NCBI RefSeq assembly: GCF_902806685.2
Contig: NC_048550.1
Coordinates: forward strand, 5,375,383-5,439,382
Length of the DNA: 64,000 nucleotides
Direction of reading: 5' to 3'
Origin: Maniola hyperantus
Taxonomy: Eukaryota; Arthropoda; Insecta; Lepidoptera; Nymphalidae
Shown here: piece after piece, positions 11,175-26,200 of the stretch
Numbering within the stretch: position 1 is the stretch's first letter
How the letters are laid out: the number at the start of each line of letters is the position of its first letter
Notes under the pieces: model-generated
What the model saw: only the letters and a program-made list of their open reading frames with translations
What the model was told of the DNA's origin: nothing
Databases searched by the model: none
Made by a program: the position numbers and the translations under genes

Positions 11175-11934
11175 CATACCTAGATTTTGGTGATTTGAAG
11201 ATTCCTTGGTATTTTTAAAAACCTTCCACGCGAACGAAGTTGCGGGAATCATTTAGTATTATTATAAAATAAAACCACTGAGGAGTTATATCATATTTTA
11301 TTTTATTGGTTTCAATATAGTTAATTCTTCAGAAAATAACATTTTACTTAATAAACATTACATCTTTAGTCCGGATTCAGGAATAATTATTACATGATAA
11401 TAACTAGTACCTATATAACAGTCTATAGTCGAGTCGGACATAAAATACTTAAATTGTGTCCTTACATAAAACACATTTTCACTTTAAAATTTTAAAACTT
11501 ATCTTGTCCCTGTTTTAAAAATAAGATCTTGAAGTTTGACAGTATAAGAACAAAAGTTGCATAGAGTGAGCATTTCATTTTTAGTAAGTATAGCTCATTG
11601 ATCCTAAGGTAACATAACAATATGCATAACTTTCACACTATAAACACAAGACAAACAAACTGCTGCGTGTGTGGAAGCCATCCAGAAAACAGTAGTCAAA
11701 CTCAAAATATAAATAGTCATAGATAGAGAAAATACAATGCGTGAGAACGAAGAACGTAGATGTGACTGTGTTCAATAGACCAATGAGGTTAACGTTAGTC
11801 GTTAGATGCCATGTCAATTTTATCACGTCATTTAATAATAATCTGATTGGTCGTTCGAAACGCACAAGTCCCTACTCTGCTCCGCTCGTCTCCGCTTCAG
11901 TGGACGCACCCAGAACTATTTGTCAAAACTTATT

Positions 11935-12285
11935 TTTAGGGTTCCGTACCTCAAAAGGAAAAAAGGAACCCTTCGATAGGATAGGATCACTTCGATTTCT
12001 GTCTGTCTGTCGTGTCTGTCAAGGAACCTATAGGGTAATTCCCATTGACCTAGAATCATGAAATTTGGCAGTCTTATGGCACACGTAATGGGAAAACAAA
12101 TGAAAACCGTGAATTTGTGGTCACATTACAAAAAATAATAATGTGTTCATAAACAGATAATTAGTATTTTCAACTTTCAAAGTAAGATTAATATACCTTG
12201 TGGGGTATCACATGAAAGGGCTTACCTACTTGTATATTCTAAAATAGATTTTTATTTATTTTTATGCATAATAGTTTTTGACTAA
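11935..12285 (+). repeat. 'GGTTCCGTACCTCAAAAGG' dispersed repeat
   Basis: Begins AGGGTTCCGTACCTCAAAAG and contains GACCTAGAATCATGAAATTT, AAAACCGTGAATTTGTGGTC and GGGGTATCACATGAAAGGG. A longer copy is at 14497-14915 and a reversed fragment at about 41368-41410. The start can fold into a hairpin (GGTTCC with GGAACC). Confidence 0.7.
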
Positions 12286-12419
12286 CTTATCCCCGCGACT
12301 TCGTCCGCGTGGACTACACTAATTTCAACCCCCTATTTTACATTATGGCCCTCACACGAGCAGCTGTTTCGGAGTCGTAATCTTTATCGAGATGTTAAAA
12401 TAGTACCAAGTATGTAGTT

Positions 12420-12530
12420 ATAGTCCGCGACAGGTTGAGGTACGAGGCGGGGGGACGCCCCGCACACCCGCACGTCGCCCGCACCGGGTAAGCGCGGGGG
12501 TTGTGTGGGTGTCGCGTACTATACGTCATG
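12420..12530. repeat. GC-rich fold-back MITE, shortened copy
   Basis: Starts AGTCCGCGACAGGTTGAGGT, has the core GGGACGCCCCGCACACCCGC, and ends GTGTCGCGTACTATA. It matches the fuller palindromic copy at 63259-63417 and another at 21366-21496. Confidence 0.7.
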
Positions 12531-12554
12531 ACAGTTATTTTAAATCTAAAATGC

Positions 12555-12605
12555 CAAGGTCATCTGATCAAACATAGATACTATGTTCATCAGATGACCA
12601 TGGAT
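12555..12605. repeat. Near-perfect hairpin, about 20-bp arms
   Basis: GGTCATCTGAT-AAACATAG is followed after a few bases by CTATGTT-ATCAGATGACC. It stands alone beside the MITE at 12420-12530. Function unknown. Confidence 0.6.
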
Positions 12606-14211
12606 TTAACCTAACAAGTTTTTAATAATTACAAATGTATTGTAAAACGTTGTATGAAGAATGGATACACATACGCATTGAGAATTACAGCCGAGGCGCC
12701 AATTTTAATAACCGAGCCGAAGCGCAGAGATCATGCCGCACTTGTAGCATGTATAACTATTAAAATTACACCTACATTTAATACAGAATCATCTAGAACA
12801 TCAGTGCAAAACGCACGTTGTGCTACAATAGACGGGATTCGTGTGACGTCCCGAAACTACTTGATTAGCGAACAGCCAACCAACGGAAATAATGTAAAAT
12901 CTCTCTACCTAACAAGATTTATGAGACATGAGGTATTTTCAAATGTTAATTTCTAAACACCTCATTTTTTAGGCTTTATCTAGAGGACAGAGTCAGAACC
13001 GTCCACCATAGCAGAGTGAACTAGAGTAAGTGAACTCTCTGTCTGAATCGTACTTGGCTAGTTTTTTAGATCAACAGATTAAGCACTCCATGTGTACAAG
13101 TATGTCCATACTTTAAGAGTACACGTATTAGCGTAAATACGTAACGCTAGCAACACACGATCATGTTTACCGGCCAAGTTTGCATGACATCATGCATACT
13201 TGAAGCCATTTATCGCGTATGGCTAGCGTAGTAATATACCGATCTCTTTGTATAAAATTAAAAATGTCTACTTAACCAAAGATAATATATACAAGTAAGA
13301 TCGCTAACGTCATACATTCATTTAAAGCTTGCGTAAAACTCCTTTAAGTCGCCGGTACCTTGTAGGTCAACTCCTTATAGTGTGATGGCATTATTGTGCA
13401 AGCTAAAATGTGAGTTATCGAATTTATTTAGTGCCATCTATCGAACAGCTGATGAAACTCAATTTTATTTAGAGCCAACTCAAATTTTAATTTTTTTATG
13501 AAGCACATGACGTCTTGGCTCAGCGGTCCTTTTTTGATTTTTTGACTTTTTTTAAAATTTCATTAAGATGAAAATTTGAGTCTACTTAATGGGGACATAA
13601 CAACATAAGAACAATTTTTTAATACTTGTCACATTTTTTTTAATATCCATACTCCCATACTTATTATTATAAATGCGAAAATGTGTCTGTCTGTCTGCTA
13701 GCTTTTCACAAACGAAAAGAAATAAAAGCACTCAGAAATTTGTAACACACCGTCAAATTCAACCGTCACCAATCCAAAGGCAAAATAATAATTTTATTTT
13801 CAAGTAACAAGTCATTTTGTTACGCCATCTACTGGAATTTTGTAATACTACTTCAGCTATCCAAAGCAAAAGATAGAACTTGCTATGGATATCGTAAAGT
13901 TCAATGAGTCAATAATTAAAATTAAGAATTAGCTTTTTCCGATGGTGATGTTGTGAAAATTTTGTATTTTGTTACTAAATATAAATAAATTTGATGAACC
14001 AGACAAGTAAAATATGATATTTCGTCAAATCCATAAAAAATATATTTCATACGAACCAAGTGACGCCATCTAGTAATAGTCTTGAACTAGTTACAATTTT
14101 AAATAGAGAGTGAGCGATCTGTACTTGTTTAATATATTATCTTTGACTTAACAGAAATATAAGAATAAGAAAAGCCTTTTTATAGTCAATAGTTGATAGC
14201 AACCTGAAGAT

Positions 14212-17200
14212 TCACAATTGACTTTTTACGTGTTGTTCCATATGTACCCTCGTCACGCCCTCCTTCGACTGACTCTCGAAGATTGCGGACGCCGCTTCCC
14301 AGTTCCACATGATTCTATTGCTGTAAGCACTGATCATGTCTAAACGCGCTTCTTCGGGGAATTTGTACTCGCTCATTGGTTTTTTGTCTGGCCCCATACG
14401 GAAGTAATACCTGTATCCAGTCTTCTTTGAAATTAGTGCCACCCACGGTTCTAATAGAAATAAATATTTATTGAGCAAAATGTTATACAGTGTGTTTTAG
14501 GGTTCCGTACCTCAAAAGGAAAAACGCAACCCTTATAGGATCACTTTGTTGTCTGTCTGTCAAGAAACCTACAGGACACTTCCCGTTGACCTAGAATCAT
14601 GAAATTTGGCAAGTAGGCGGGTCTTATAGCTGGCTTTAGGGGAAAAATCTGAAAACCGTGAATTTGTGGTCACATTACACAAAAAAAATTAAATTGTGGT
14701 CATAAACTAATAATTAGTATTTTCAATTTTCAAAGTAAGATAGCTATATCAAGTGGGGTATCATATGAAAGGGTTTCACTTGTACATTCTAAAACAGATT
14801 TATTTTTAGGTATAATAGTTTTTGATTTATCATGCAAAATGTCAATAAAATACGATTGTATTACGGAAACCTCAGTACGCGAGTCTGACTCGTACTTGGC
14901 CGGTTTTTTTTAACTGGGACAGTATGGGGAAATCGAAAACCATAGGAGATACATGGAAACTGTCCTAGGAACCTTTAGGTCTTTTTTTGTGAAAACAATT
15001 TTGGCATAGTCAATTTTTTGGTCAAGCGTGTGGAGGTGTCCATAAAAGTCAATCAAATCAACTAAATTTTTTTTAATGCCGTTCGACTCGTTTCTTGTAA
15101 AATCGGGACAGCAGAAGTTGGTCAAAAAGTACATATTTTTTCATACTATATGACGACGCAATGTACTAAAACATCATAGTCGAACTAAACACTTACTCAT
15201 GCACAAATCATTCAAAAAATGTTCCATAATTGAATTTCATGACGATAGGTACTATGTATTATAAAGATGGGCGTTATTGGCTATTTCTGGTAACGGTTAA
15301 TCATCTGCAGTTATTTAGTTTCAATACCAATATTGATAACCGTTGCCGAATATCGGTATCAGAGTTGTGTTTCAACTAATTTAATATGCGCAACGCACAG
15401 CGGTTTCCGTTGTAGTAACTAAGCTAGCTGCCGTATCAATACCGTCTGTATAGCTAGCGCGCGCATATTCACTAAAATAAAACCAATTTTACTTTCATGA
15501 ATATCGTGAAGTAATCACAACCTTAAGTTCATAGCAGCAAAGTTTAATTATAATGATCATTGACATAGGTCAAACTATAGTGGACGCCTGCACGAATAGT
15601 TTGCCACAATCCAGTTAACCAAAAACATTTCACGAAGATTGATAAACCAAAGAGGACCTTATCTCTATTATTCTAAGGCTAACTGTATTAAAATTGATAG
15701 ATCAAAGTGTAATGGACAAGTACTTGTACAGTTAAGCCTTAGCTTAATAGAGATAAGGTCGGCTTTGGTTTATCAAGTTCTTAGTTACTAAGCCAGTAGC
15801 CAATAACCGCTCCTTCTCAGCTTTCAGTGAAAAAAAGAAAGAGAAGGCATAATTATTGCGTTTTTAGTTACCAAAAAACCAAACAATGCATTGTCAGTTG
15901 CCAGTTGGCAGCGTTGCGTTGTCAGGTGGTTCGTCATAGATGTTAGCTGATAACCGTTGTTAGCTACGACAATAACGCTATGGTACGCTATAGGCACGGC
16001 AGCGGTTTTCAGTTAAGTTAAGCTATAGCGGACACATGTCTACTATGTAACCTAGGGGTTACGGAGCTAGTTCAACATAAAAATAACCCTGGCCATATAC
16101 CTTTGATTTCTTTTATAAAGAGCAGTGAGCCGACAGTGGTGAACATTTGCTGCCTGTCGCCGCGCTTGGGAATGTCGACGGTGAGCGCCTGCTTGATCCT
16201 CTTCATGGCGCGGTACTCGAGGTTGGCCACCGCCGACGGGAAGGTCTCGAGTGTGAAGAACCTCTTGCATCGTAACGGTATCACTTCACTGTTGCCCGCC
16301 TTCTCCAGAGCGTTGCAGAACAAGTTACATTGATTAACACTGTAATAGTTCCAAACAAGTATTGTACTATTTTTGTATTTGAAAAGACTGTCTAATATGA
16401 TAAGGTGAAGTCTAAGGCTACTCTTTTACAAATTGATTAAATGACTGCTAAACTATTTCAGTTTGGAAGGTATAATAATAAGTAATAACAGACAATTCTA
16501 TTAAATAAACTTAAATCTAAATTAAAAGTAAAAAAAAAACATTGAATTAAAACTAAAATAAATCAAATTAAATCTAAAACCTGTCGAACATTAATTTTGT
16601 TTTTTTGGCAATAACATTAAAACGCATTCGACTAGGCTGATATTTAAGTGGGAGCCACTAAAACTGTAAATAATATTTTCGAAATATGGACTTTTTTATA
16701 ATAAAAGCTATTTTTATTTTGCTAAACAGTGTGGCTAATTCTATTGTACACAAACAAAACTGGCAGCCATGCTACATAGCCGAAGACAGGGTCTTCTCCG
16801 GTTGGTCAAGCGGAGGTGCGGGCCTCGAGGCATGGCCTCCTTGTGCGTTGTGGTCTTTGTGGTGCATCCACAGTCCGACAGATGTCGCCGGGTCGGCCAA
16901 ATCCGGCAGCATGTGTGGAATGTGGATGCACCTTTATAGAACCAGTAATAGTAACACACCGGTCGGTGAGCGAGCAGGACGACACGTCGACCCCGCCCAG
17001 CATCATGGCGTCGATGACGTGCAGTGCTTTGGTGTGCATCTGCTTGCTGCCCAGCCCGACGTACTCGCGTACTATCTACGAAAATAAACTAACTATATCA
17101 TCACCATTATTAAGCCTGGGCTCGACCGCGAAATGGTTAGACAAAAATGAGTTGGCAGAGTTTTTGGCAGTAAGGAATTTTTAAAACAAAAATGAGCCAA

Positions 17201-20200
17201 GTTGCCGGCGGTGTGTTGCAAAATTATATGAAGACTTGAGCTCCTATACTTTATATTTTTACCTATATTTCCAGGAAATTTCTAAATTATTTTTTAAATA
17301 CATGTCGGAGATACTCGGCAGTAATCGGGACGCAAACGTTGTCTAGTGGCGTTGATCGAGTCTACGCATTATGACACAATCTGGGTTACCATGGACACGT
17401 AAGAAAAACAATATGGTTTGAAGATGGTAAGAGAAACGACTTGTGTACTTGTGTAGAATCGAATCCCGCGTTCCTATTAAGCCAACATAATAACCCTGTA
17501 GATAAACGCCCAATAGAAGGAAATAAGACGATCCTAGAGCTCTCTGCCGATATACATATCAATAGTTGCGGAACCGCCAGGATTCGAACCTGCGTCTTCT
17601 GAAAAAAAATATTAGAAATATTCTGAAGACGATTTTCAAAATTTTATTGCCATTTTTCGTTAAATAAAATTTAGACATACCTCTCCATACAATAAAGTCT
17701 TCGCCGGCAAAATGATTTGCGAATTAGCTAAATTTCGCCAAATTGTATCTTTCAGTTGGTAAACTTGTTTTCCTCCACAAGCTAAAACAGAATATGCCTA
17801 TTTATTTTAGTATTTATTGTAGTACTAGCTGATGCCCGCGACTTTGTACGCGTGGATTTAGGTTTTTAAAAATCCTGTGGGAACTCTTCAATTTTCCGGG
17901 ATGAAAAGTAGCATATGTCCTTCCCCGGGATGCAAACTATCTCTGTATCAAATTTCGTCAAAATCTGTTGAATGGTTGAGCAGTGAAAAGCTAGCAGACA
18001 GACAGACAGACACACTTTCGCATTTATAATATTAGTATGGATTATTGTAGCATATACATGGACACGTAATAACGCCATTATAAATGCGAAAGAATGTCCG
18101 TCTGTTTGTCTTTTCACAGCTCACCCTTATAACTGATTTTAAAGTTTGGTACAGAGATAGCTTACATCCCGGAGACTTACATAGGCAAAACTAAATCCAC
18201 GCGGATAATGTCGTGGGCATCATCTAGTTAATAATATAATAATATAAGTTATCAAGAGTTACATTTTTGTTCCGTTTGCCGCGGAGACCCTGGGGCCGTG
18301 GAGTCTTAGTGCAAAAAAAATATTACGAGACATTTTACCCTGATTAATAGCCTCATCTGGTGACAGAAGGGCTGGTTCATTTTTTGCGCAACGGATCAGC
18401 CTGGCTGTCCAGCGCGGAAATGCAGCCAGTATTCTTGGCACCATTCCACGCGGGCATGATTTGTATAGTAATTAATAAATAAGGCTTAAAGTTTTATTGT
18501 AATATTAGAAAAAAAAATAAGTTATTACATATAAATATTTTCAAATCCGGGTTGTTCTTCTCACTACTCAAAAAAGTGAAGTGCCAGTCGTACACGTTGC
18601 TGAAGAGCGGCTTCAAATCCGCCGGCTTTTCCAAATAGCGCGGCGGCTTGTTCAGCACGCTGCTTTTGAAAGATAACGTATTCTGTGCGTAGGATCGCGA
18701 ATTTTCAGACATACTTAAGATATCTGATAACATTTCCTCAGGATTACGCCTTTTTGGTTTGGTGCGAACATTGTCTGGTAGCTACAACGACGTAAAATAC
18801 GGTTTTAATAGGTTTATTTTATCCACACTAATATTATTAATACTAAAGTGTGTCTGTCCGTCTGTCTGCTAGCTTTTTACGGTCCATCCACTTAACCAAT
18901 TTTGATACAGAGATAGCTTGCATCCTGGGGAAGGCTATGTCCTTCCCCTTCCTACTTTTTATCTCGAAAAATCGACGCGAAAAACCTAAATCCACGCGGA
19001 GGCGATCACGGGCATCATCTAATCTTCTATACTATTATATAAAGAGGTAATGTCGTTAAGTTTGTTTGTAGGGGGTAATCTTTGGAACTACTGAACCGAT
19101 TTTGAAAATTCTTTCACCAGTAGAAAGCTACATTAATCCTGAGTGACATAGGCTAAACGGGATCTTTAAAAACCTAAATGCACGCGGGTGACGCCGCGGG
19201 GATCAGCTAGTAGCTTATAATAGTAGACTAGAGTAAACAAGTAAATCAATATAAACTACATGACTAGGTTTACAGTTAACCTTCGTAGAATGCTTTAATT
19301 AGACAAAAAAAAACGTTATAAAATTTCAAGAGATTAAGTTATTTGATCATATTATAATGCTCAAACTACTGAATATACAAACTAATTTATTAAAATGACT
19401 GCAACTGTTACCTCCCATAATTTTAAGCATTGCTCCTTCATTTCGACCTGACTTTCTTCCTTTAAAGTTTTGTCTTTACTAAATGCAGCTATTTTTAACA
19501 AATTTTTTATTTGCTTCTCTCCAATTCTGTGAAAAATAGATATTATGTGAAACGGCGTCGAGTCTATGGACTGTGCGATGTTAGAACGAAGACGAATGAT
19601 AGACATACATTACTAAATTCCGCTATCTATTTTGGACTTTCCTTAACACAAGTTTAAAAATTTATTAAAAGTATGCTCCTGAAAAAAGCATATTACACAA
19701 TTGGGTATTTGACTACATCAAAAATAAATTATTTCTCAGTGACTATTAAATAGAGGGTCTTCCAAAATACGTAAAATCCACGGCCTTTGTTTTAAATTAC
19801 CGATTAAACTAAAAAAAAGCATGTCAAATGATTGTGACGTCACACACCGGTATTTCATAGAATATCGCATACTAAACGCGCGTTTTGACGTTTGATAAAA
19901 AGTTACTGATTTGACTAGTTGTCAAATACCGTATTGAAGATTATCTAAATGATAAAAGTGTGGATTTGACCTGCAGCTCGTTCCAGCAACACGCGGGACT
20001 GCAAATACCTCGCATTTGACGATTCAAAAGTACTTGTAAAAATTTAATTGAATAAAAATATTTTTATTTATTTATATATATTTATATATACTAGCGACCC
20101 GCCCCAGCTTCGCAATGTAAATACTAATGTGGTTATTTTGTTATATTTCAAATTAACAAGACATTTTCGATGAAAGCTCTCAATCAACTCATTTCTTCTC

Positions 20201-23200
20201 TAACATCTTGAACTAATATCGTCATATTTCAACAAATTAAAACTATATTTAAATAGTTTGTATAAAATCACTCTGTCTATTGTAGAAAACCGCATACGGA
20301 TTTTCCGTCCGCGTAGTTTAAAAGATCTAAGCGTAGCGGGAAGCGACTTTGTTTTATAATGTGTAAAGATTAGTATATAGTCCGTAAAAAATGTTAAATT
20401 TTAACTCATCGTTTAACTGTCATGTCAAAAGTACGGTTCATCTGTAAAATAAGGACTAAAATCGTACTTTTGACATGAAATTTGACACTAAAAGTTAAAA
20501 TGGCGCGTGAGGAGTTAAATTTTACACGTTATATGTACTTACAAGCAATTACTCTTATAAATGTATTCATAGAACGCTTCGTCTTCTTGTAAGACCGACA
20601 ACGGCACTAGCTGGGCCACGTCGTCCTCGTTCGCGCGATTGTTCCACAGTGTCGAGTTGACGGAGAACAGGTGCTTCTCGGCCGCGTCCGTGCCGGATTT
20701 CTTCCACTTGCATATTAAGTACCTCTCCGAATTCGCTGGACGAGATGTCACCGGTTTGTGTATGCAGACTAAAACAAAACATTATACTTACCCTCCAAAT
20801 AATAAATGTTATTTAGTCAGTTGTTAGTTTGCCCCAAAAGAGTGGTGATAGGTTAGCGGTTAAGACGTCCGTCTTCTTTTCGGGAGGTCGGCGGTTCGAT
20901 CCCGTGCACGCATCTCTTACTTTTCAGAGTTACGTGTGTTTTTAAACAATTAAATAGCACTAAGTGATTGCTTTAACTGTGAAGGAAAACATCGTGACGA
21001 AAACTGCATGTCTTGAGAGTTTTCCATGTTCTCAAAGGTGCGTGAAGTCTGCCAATCCGCATTGGGCCAACGTGGCAGACAATGGCCTAAGCCATTCTCA
21101 TTCCGAGAGGAGAACCGTGCTCAGTAGTGGGCCGGCAAGGGGTTGATCATGATAATAATAATAATAATAATTCATTTATTGCATAATGGTCAGTATAAAA
21201 GATGTTACATAAATTATAAGGTAAGTACATGTCACAATCTGCCGTACAATGATGATGATGATGAAATAATAAATGACAGCTGTATTGACAAGATCAGCAG
21301 AAAAGCACAGCAAACAGTCACGGCCTTCCCTACTCAAATACTCTATACAAACCAAGTAGGCATAGTTCGCAGGTCGAGGAGGTCGAGGGACGCCCCGCTC
21401 ACCCGCACAGCAGCTACACCAGGTTAGTGCGGGTACTGCGCGGGTGTGCGGGACGTCCCCACCCGATTGCTATCTAAAACTGTCGCGTACTATAAATGGC
21501 CAACAACTTAGGAGGTCAGGAATCCACCTACTTTGCGCCACCCTTTTGAAGGTCGTCGGCCCAGCGCGGCGGTCTGAAGCTCATCCCACACTGAGCTTAC
21601 CAGTACGCGATCTACACTCCAGGACGCGTCAGCTTCAATGGTCATCGGTTCTGCGACAGACGGCCTGCCCACTGCCACTTGCTAATTATAACTTTGCACT
21701 GCTAATTCTAATGACGCCGTAACTAATTATTTTATTCTCCTTATTATATTCACTTCTCACCTTTATCAAAACAGCGATACATAATGTAGACAAGGCCGAC
21801 ACTAAACGCGGTGAACACGTCGAACAGCTTGACAACAAAATGGCCGCCCGTGCGCACCAGCATGAGTGCCGCCAGGCACTGACACAGGTACAGCTGCTTC
21901 GACAATATCTCTTGGATATTCTCTTGGCCTTCTACTGAAAATCCCTGAAAACAAAAGGATAATGGGCTTTGTATGAAACCTGGGCGTAAGACGAATACAA
22001 ATTGATACCAGTTGTTAGAACTCAATATAGTGCGGCCATGGCCAAAACAGTAGTCCAATCTAAGTTGTGGTGGTTTGCGCAGGTCGTGGACTAAGGGTAT
22101 ATTAAAAGGGCTATGCTAGAAGACTCGTTCGCCCGCTTCATTCAGGACCTGTTTCGAGAGTTTCTGGCTTCGTGCTTAACAAAAGACTAGGGGTAGGAGT
22201 TAAGTTAAGTAACAAATTTTAAAAGCTCACGACCGTTTGTAGCAGCCTAGACATTTCTATTTTTTTTTAAAGAATACGGACAAGTGCGAGTCTTTTATAC
22301 CATCGTACAATAAATAACCCTTTTATTTTTATTTTGTGATGTACCATAAATGGTCTTGACAGACACTACATACATGCCTGACAGGCAACGAGGTTATTCC
22401 TTTATTCTCTTGAGATAGGAAACCCTAAAAATATATATGTAGTTCAGTTTAAAACTTACTCCATCAGCCATAAGAAAGTGCACACCAACATCGTCCGTTT
22501 GATTTAAGACAAAATCCTTCAGTGACGATAAATTCGCTGGATCAAAAATATTGCCATCTTCTTTTACACCATAGTAAGGATTAAACGTTTCTGGAGCACC
22601 CGCATAAAATTCGGATAGTTTAAAATCATTTGACCCTTTCAATGTAAACCCGAAACCTAGAATAATTATAAAGGATAAATTTATATCAAACCAATTAGGT
22701 CTAATAAAGTACGGCTGTATGGTCGAGAATACGGGTATAATTATTGTTATCGCAGTATGATCGAAAATTACAACATTTATAGCAGAACTTATTGGAGTGC
22801 AGCAGCTATTTAATAAAGTGTGACTTAGCATAGCAAATACTTCCAATTTGGGGTCAAAGTATTAATCAAATTGGATGGCTTAGCTACCACTTATGAATAA
22901 GCTACAACAAATAAATTCAAGTTCAGTTTCTTATTACATTAAGTTTTTTCAATAAAAAAACCTGTTAGAGAATTTGTGATGTTTGGACTTTGTTTCTCAA
23001 TCATCCATTTTTACACTAAGTAATATTATAATTGCGAAAGTGGGTCTGTCTGCCTGCTACCGTTTCATGGCCCATCCGTATTAGCAATTTTGGTGAAATT
23101 TGGTACATAGACATAAGCTACTTTTTGTCCCGTAAAATGAAAGTTTTCACGAGATTTTAAAAAACCCAAGTCCACGCGAAGTTGCGGGCAATATATAGTA

Positions 23201-26200
23201 TATAACAGAATGGTTTGAAATGAAAGTTGGCACAGACAGTCCATCGTTGGCATACCATATCCTGCATAAACAATTTTTTTTTTATTATATGAAAGCGGAT
23301 ACCTGCAGAATTTTGTATGAAATCAAACAGAACATTATTGAATGTAATTTAAAAAGTAAATATGTATGACGTACGTACCTTTCGCTTTCCATCCTCTCCT
23401 ATACAAAACATACTCTGAGAACCCACCAGGGCCTGCACACACGTCTGCAAAGTATAATAAATCTTTTTCCTCAACTACATTCTCGCCATTTTGTTTTTTA
23501 GGCTTTGTGAACATGAAGTCAAACACTGCATCCATATTAGCCATTTTGACAGCTGCTCGGTTTAAGAATATTACAGAACCTATGGTCTCATATGGATTAC
23601 TGCGACCTCTGGCACTCCTCATATCTTCACCATCCAAGTCATCAAAGATTGTCTGTAATATAATATTGATAAAGTAGAGTACCTACTCGATGACATTGAT
23701 AAACTAAAGTAGCATCTTTATATTAGGTAAAGAGTGCTAAAGGCTTAAGATGGAGCGTATTGACGCCGCGAATAAGCTTTTCTTTGACTGCAAATGTCTC
23801 AAGCAAACTCCGTCCGAGCACAGACACGCATATAGGCTCGTAAAGTGCAATCTGCGTATTATATCTCAACTCAATGTTGGTTTGTGTGAATATGCATTAG
23901 AATATATTTTTATTCAAGTAAATTTTTACAAGCTTTTGAATCGTCAACTAGTTTAATTTCCCTCTGGTTTGGAATGCCGTTCCTACCGAGAAGAACCAGC
24001 AAGAAACTCGGCGGCTTGCTGGTTGGTATACATATAAGTGCGTTCAGTCGAAACTCACTGAAAATATGCCCAATCTAAAAACGCTCTTGTAATAATATTG
24101 TTTATTTACCTTTGAATTTAAAATTCCTTTTAGTATTTGACTGTCCACAAACTCAATCTCATCATCTATAGTTAATTTTTTGGGCCCTTTTTTCAGCCAT
24201 TTCTCCAAAATATCTCCCGACAAGGTCTCTTCTGGTGGTGTTGGCATCCATAACTGTGAATATTTGGTAAATAAATGTAAACCTTACTTAATACTTTGAA
24301 TGCAAAAATGTGTCAGTCTGCTAGATTTTCAAAGCCCATCTGTAACCATTTTTGACGAAATTTGGTAATTTGGCTTACATCCCAGGGAAGGACATAGGCT
24401 ACTCTGGGAAAATCAAAGAGTTCCTACAATCTTTTAAAAACCTAAATCCATGTAGACAAAGTCGCGAGCATCATCTATTCGATTCAGAGATAGCTCACAT
24501 CCTGAGACAAGCATAGGCTACTTTTTAACCCAGAAAATCTAAGTTTCCACGGAATTAAAAGTCACACAGTTGAAGTCTAATAATAATTAATATTATGTTC
24601 ATAAATGAACAATATTAGGATGATAAAATGTGTTTACCACTTCCTCTTTGACCTCCGGGACTTCTTCGTCAGGAGTCCATTTAAAGTCTTTTGGCACCTC
24701 TCCAACAACTGAAGCTTTCAAGCCTAAACCCCTTCTCCCCTTCTGATTGGACGCTTGAACTGGCTCCACTCTACCCGTTTCAAACTTACCCAAACCTTTG
24801 CCTGGTTTGTGACCCATATTGCTCATCATTCTTTTAGATATCTCAGAATAACCACTTATGTATTTTTCTGTGTCCCTTTCGTTTTCAGATTTGTTATAAA
24901 ATGAATTGTCATTTGATGTTTGGAAGCTTGCTCTTCCCATGCTTTCCTCCGCATCATCTTTGAAGCCTGGTCTATCATACTGTTCGTTGGGAGATGAACA
25001 GGGCTCGCTAAGGCTACTTCTACTTAGTCTGTTAGATCTCTCTGGACTTTGTTCAGTATAGCTAAGTCTAATTTTACTTGGCCGTTTAGCTTCTGTCTCT
25101 GTATATTGTGGCCCTAAAAGTATAAATGGCATACAGAAAAAATCACTACCTCATTACCCATATTAAAAATGTGAAAGTGTGTTTGTTTAAAAACCTGGAG
25201 AGTGATATAGGGTACTTTTTATCCCAGAAAATCAGAGAATTCTCATGGGAATTTTAAAAACGTAGATACCTAAAACTTGAATCCATGCGGGAAGTCAGGG
25301 GCATCAGCTTATTATAACCAACAAATTTATATTTTCAGTAAATAACACAAATAGCTTTTTTTGTCAGACTCACTTGAGTATGCCTCATATTCCCTTTGGC
25401 TGTCAGATGTTTTACTATAAAATGTGTTTTCACCAGATCCTGGATAGCTTGGACGTCTAGAGCTGTCTTCTCCCTTCTTATCATGAAAGCCTTGTCGAAA
25501 ATCCTCCGGTTCATTAGGTGAGGAACAATTTTCACTACTCCTACTAAATCTCTTTGCTCTCCCTGGGCTCTGATCTGTATAGCTAAGCCTAATTTTACTT
25601 GGCTGTTTAGCCTCAGTGAGATATTTGTCTGAGTACTGTGGCCCTGGAGAGTCGTCATCTGATTCTTGAAGTACTAAAACAATATAGATAAGTTAAACTG
25701 TTTAATATTTAAACCAAACAGTTTTTAAAGGAAATTTCTATCTAATTTAATTACAAACTTTTATCTGTTTTGTGATAGAGTCATCACCAAATAAATGGGA
25801 AAATTCTCTTTCCTTTTGGTGAGAATTCAAACTACTTGTTGCAGTAAACCCCTTTTTAGAAATAGGATATCAACATGGCTAGGCGGAAGGTGTGGCTGGC
25901 ATCGATTAGTTGCAAAAAAGCTGAGGACAGGCAATGTTGGTGCAATCTAAAAGAAGCCTGTATCCAACAGTGGATGCATATTTTTTTTATTGAAATGACA
26001 CACAAAACAGGTTGCAACTAAAAAGTGGTCAAAATATTAGCACAACCAGGTCATAAACCAAGTTATGTACCTCTAATATTTGTACACAACATTATATTGA
26101 CTAATGATGATGTATACTGCCTGTGTCATTGTAATAGTGCTGAGGATTAAAGTATTATATACTCTGTCTCACCAGATCCATGGGAAGTTGTTGATGAGGC

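Larger units (their letters stand above)
10128..14211. other. 4.1-kb gap between the transposase gene and CMTR1: repeats only
   Basis: I see no gene here. Identified contents are a LINE tail (10505-10680), a dispersed repeat (10880-11174), a Metulj-like fragment (about 11195-11266), a 'GGTTCCGTACCTC' repeat (11935-12285), a second Metulj-like fragment (about 12290-12345), a GC-rich MITE (12420-12530), a hairpin (12555-12605) and a third fragment (about 13665-13720). The remaining AT-rich stretches show no recognisable structure. Confidence 0.6.

Noticed and set aside
12654..12956. 100-codon open frame on the plus strand
   Set aside because: No family resemblance, no intron signals and a repeat-rich surrounding; probably a chance frame.
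16686..17184. Overlapping plus-strand open frames of 122-133 codons
   Set aside because: They are antisense to the CMTR1 exon at 16960-17075 and reflect its GC content.
21500..21722. Open frame resembling a coding fragment
   Set aside because: The composition suggests a LINE relic, but no domain can be named and no splice structure fits.
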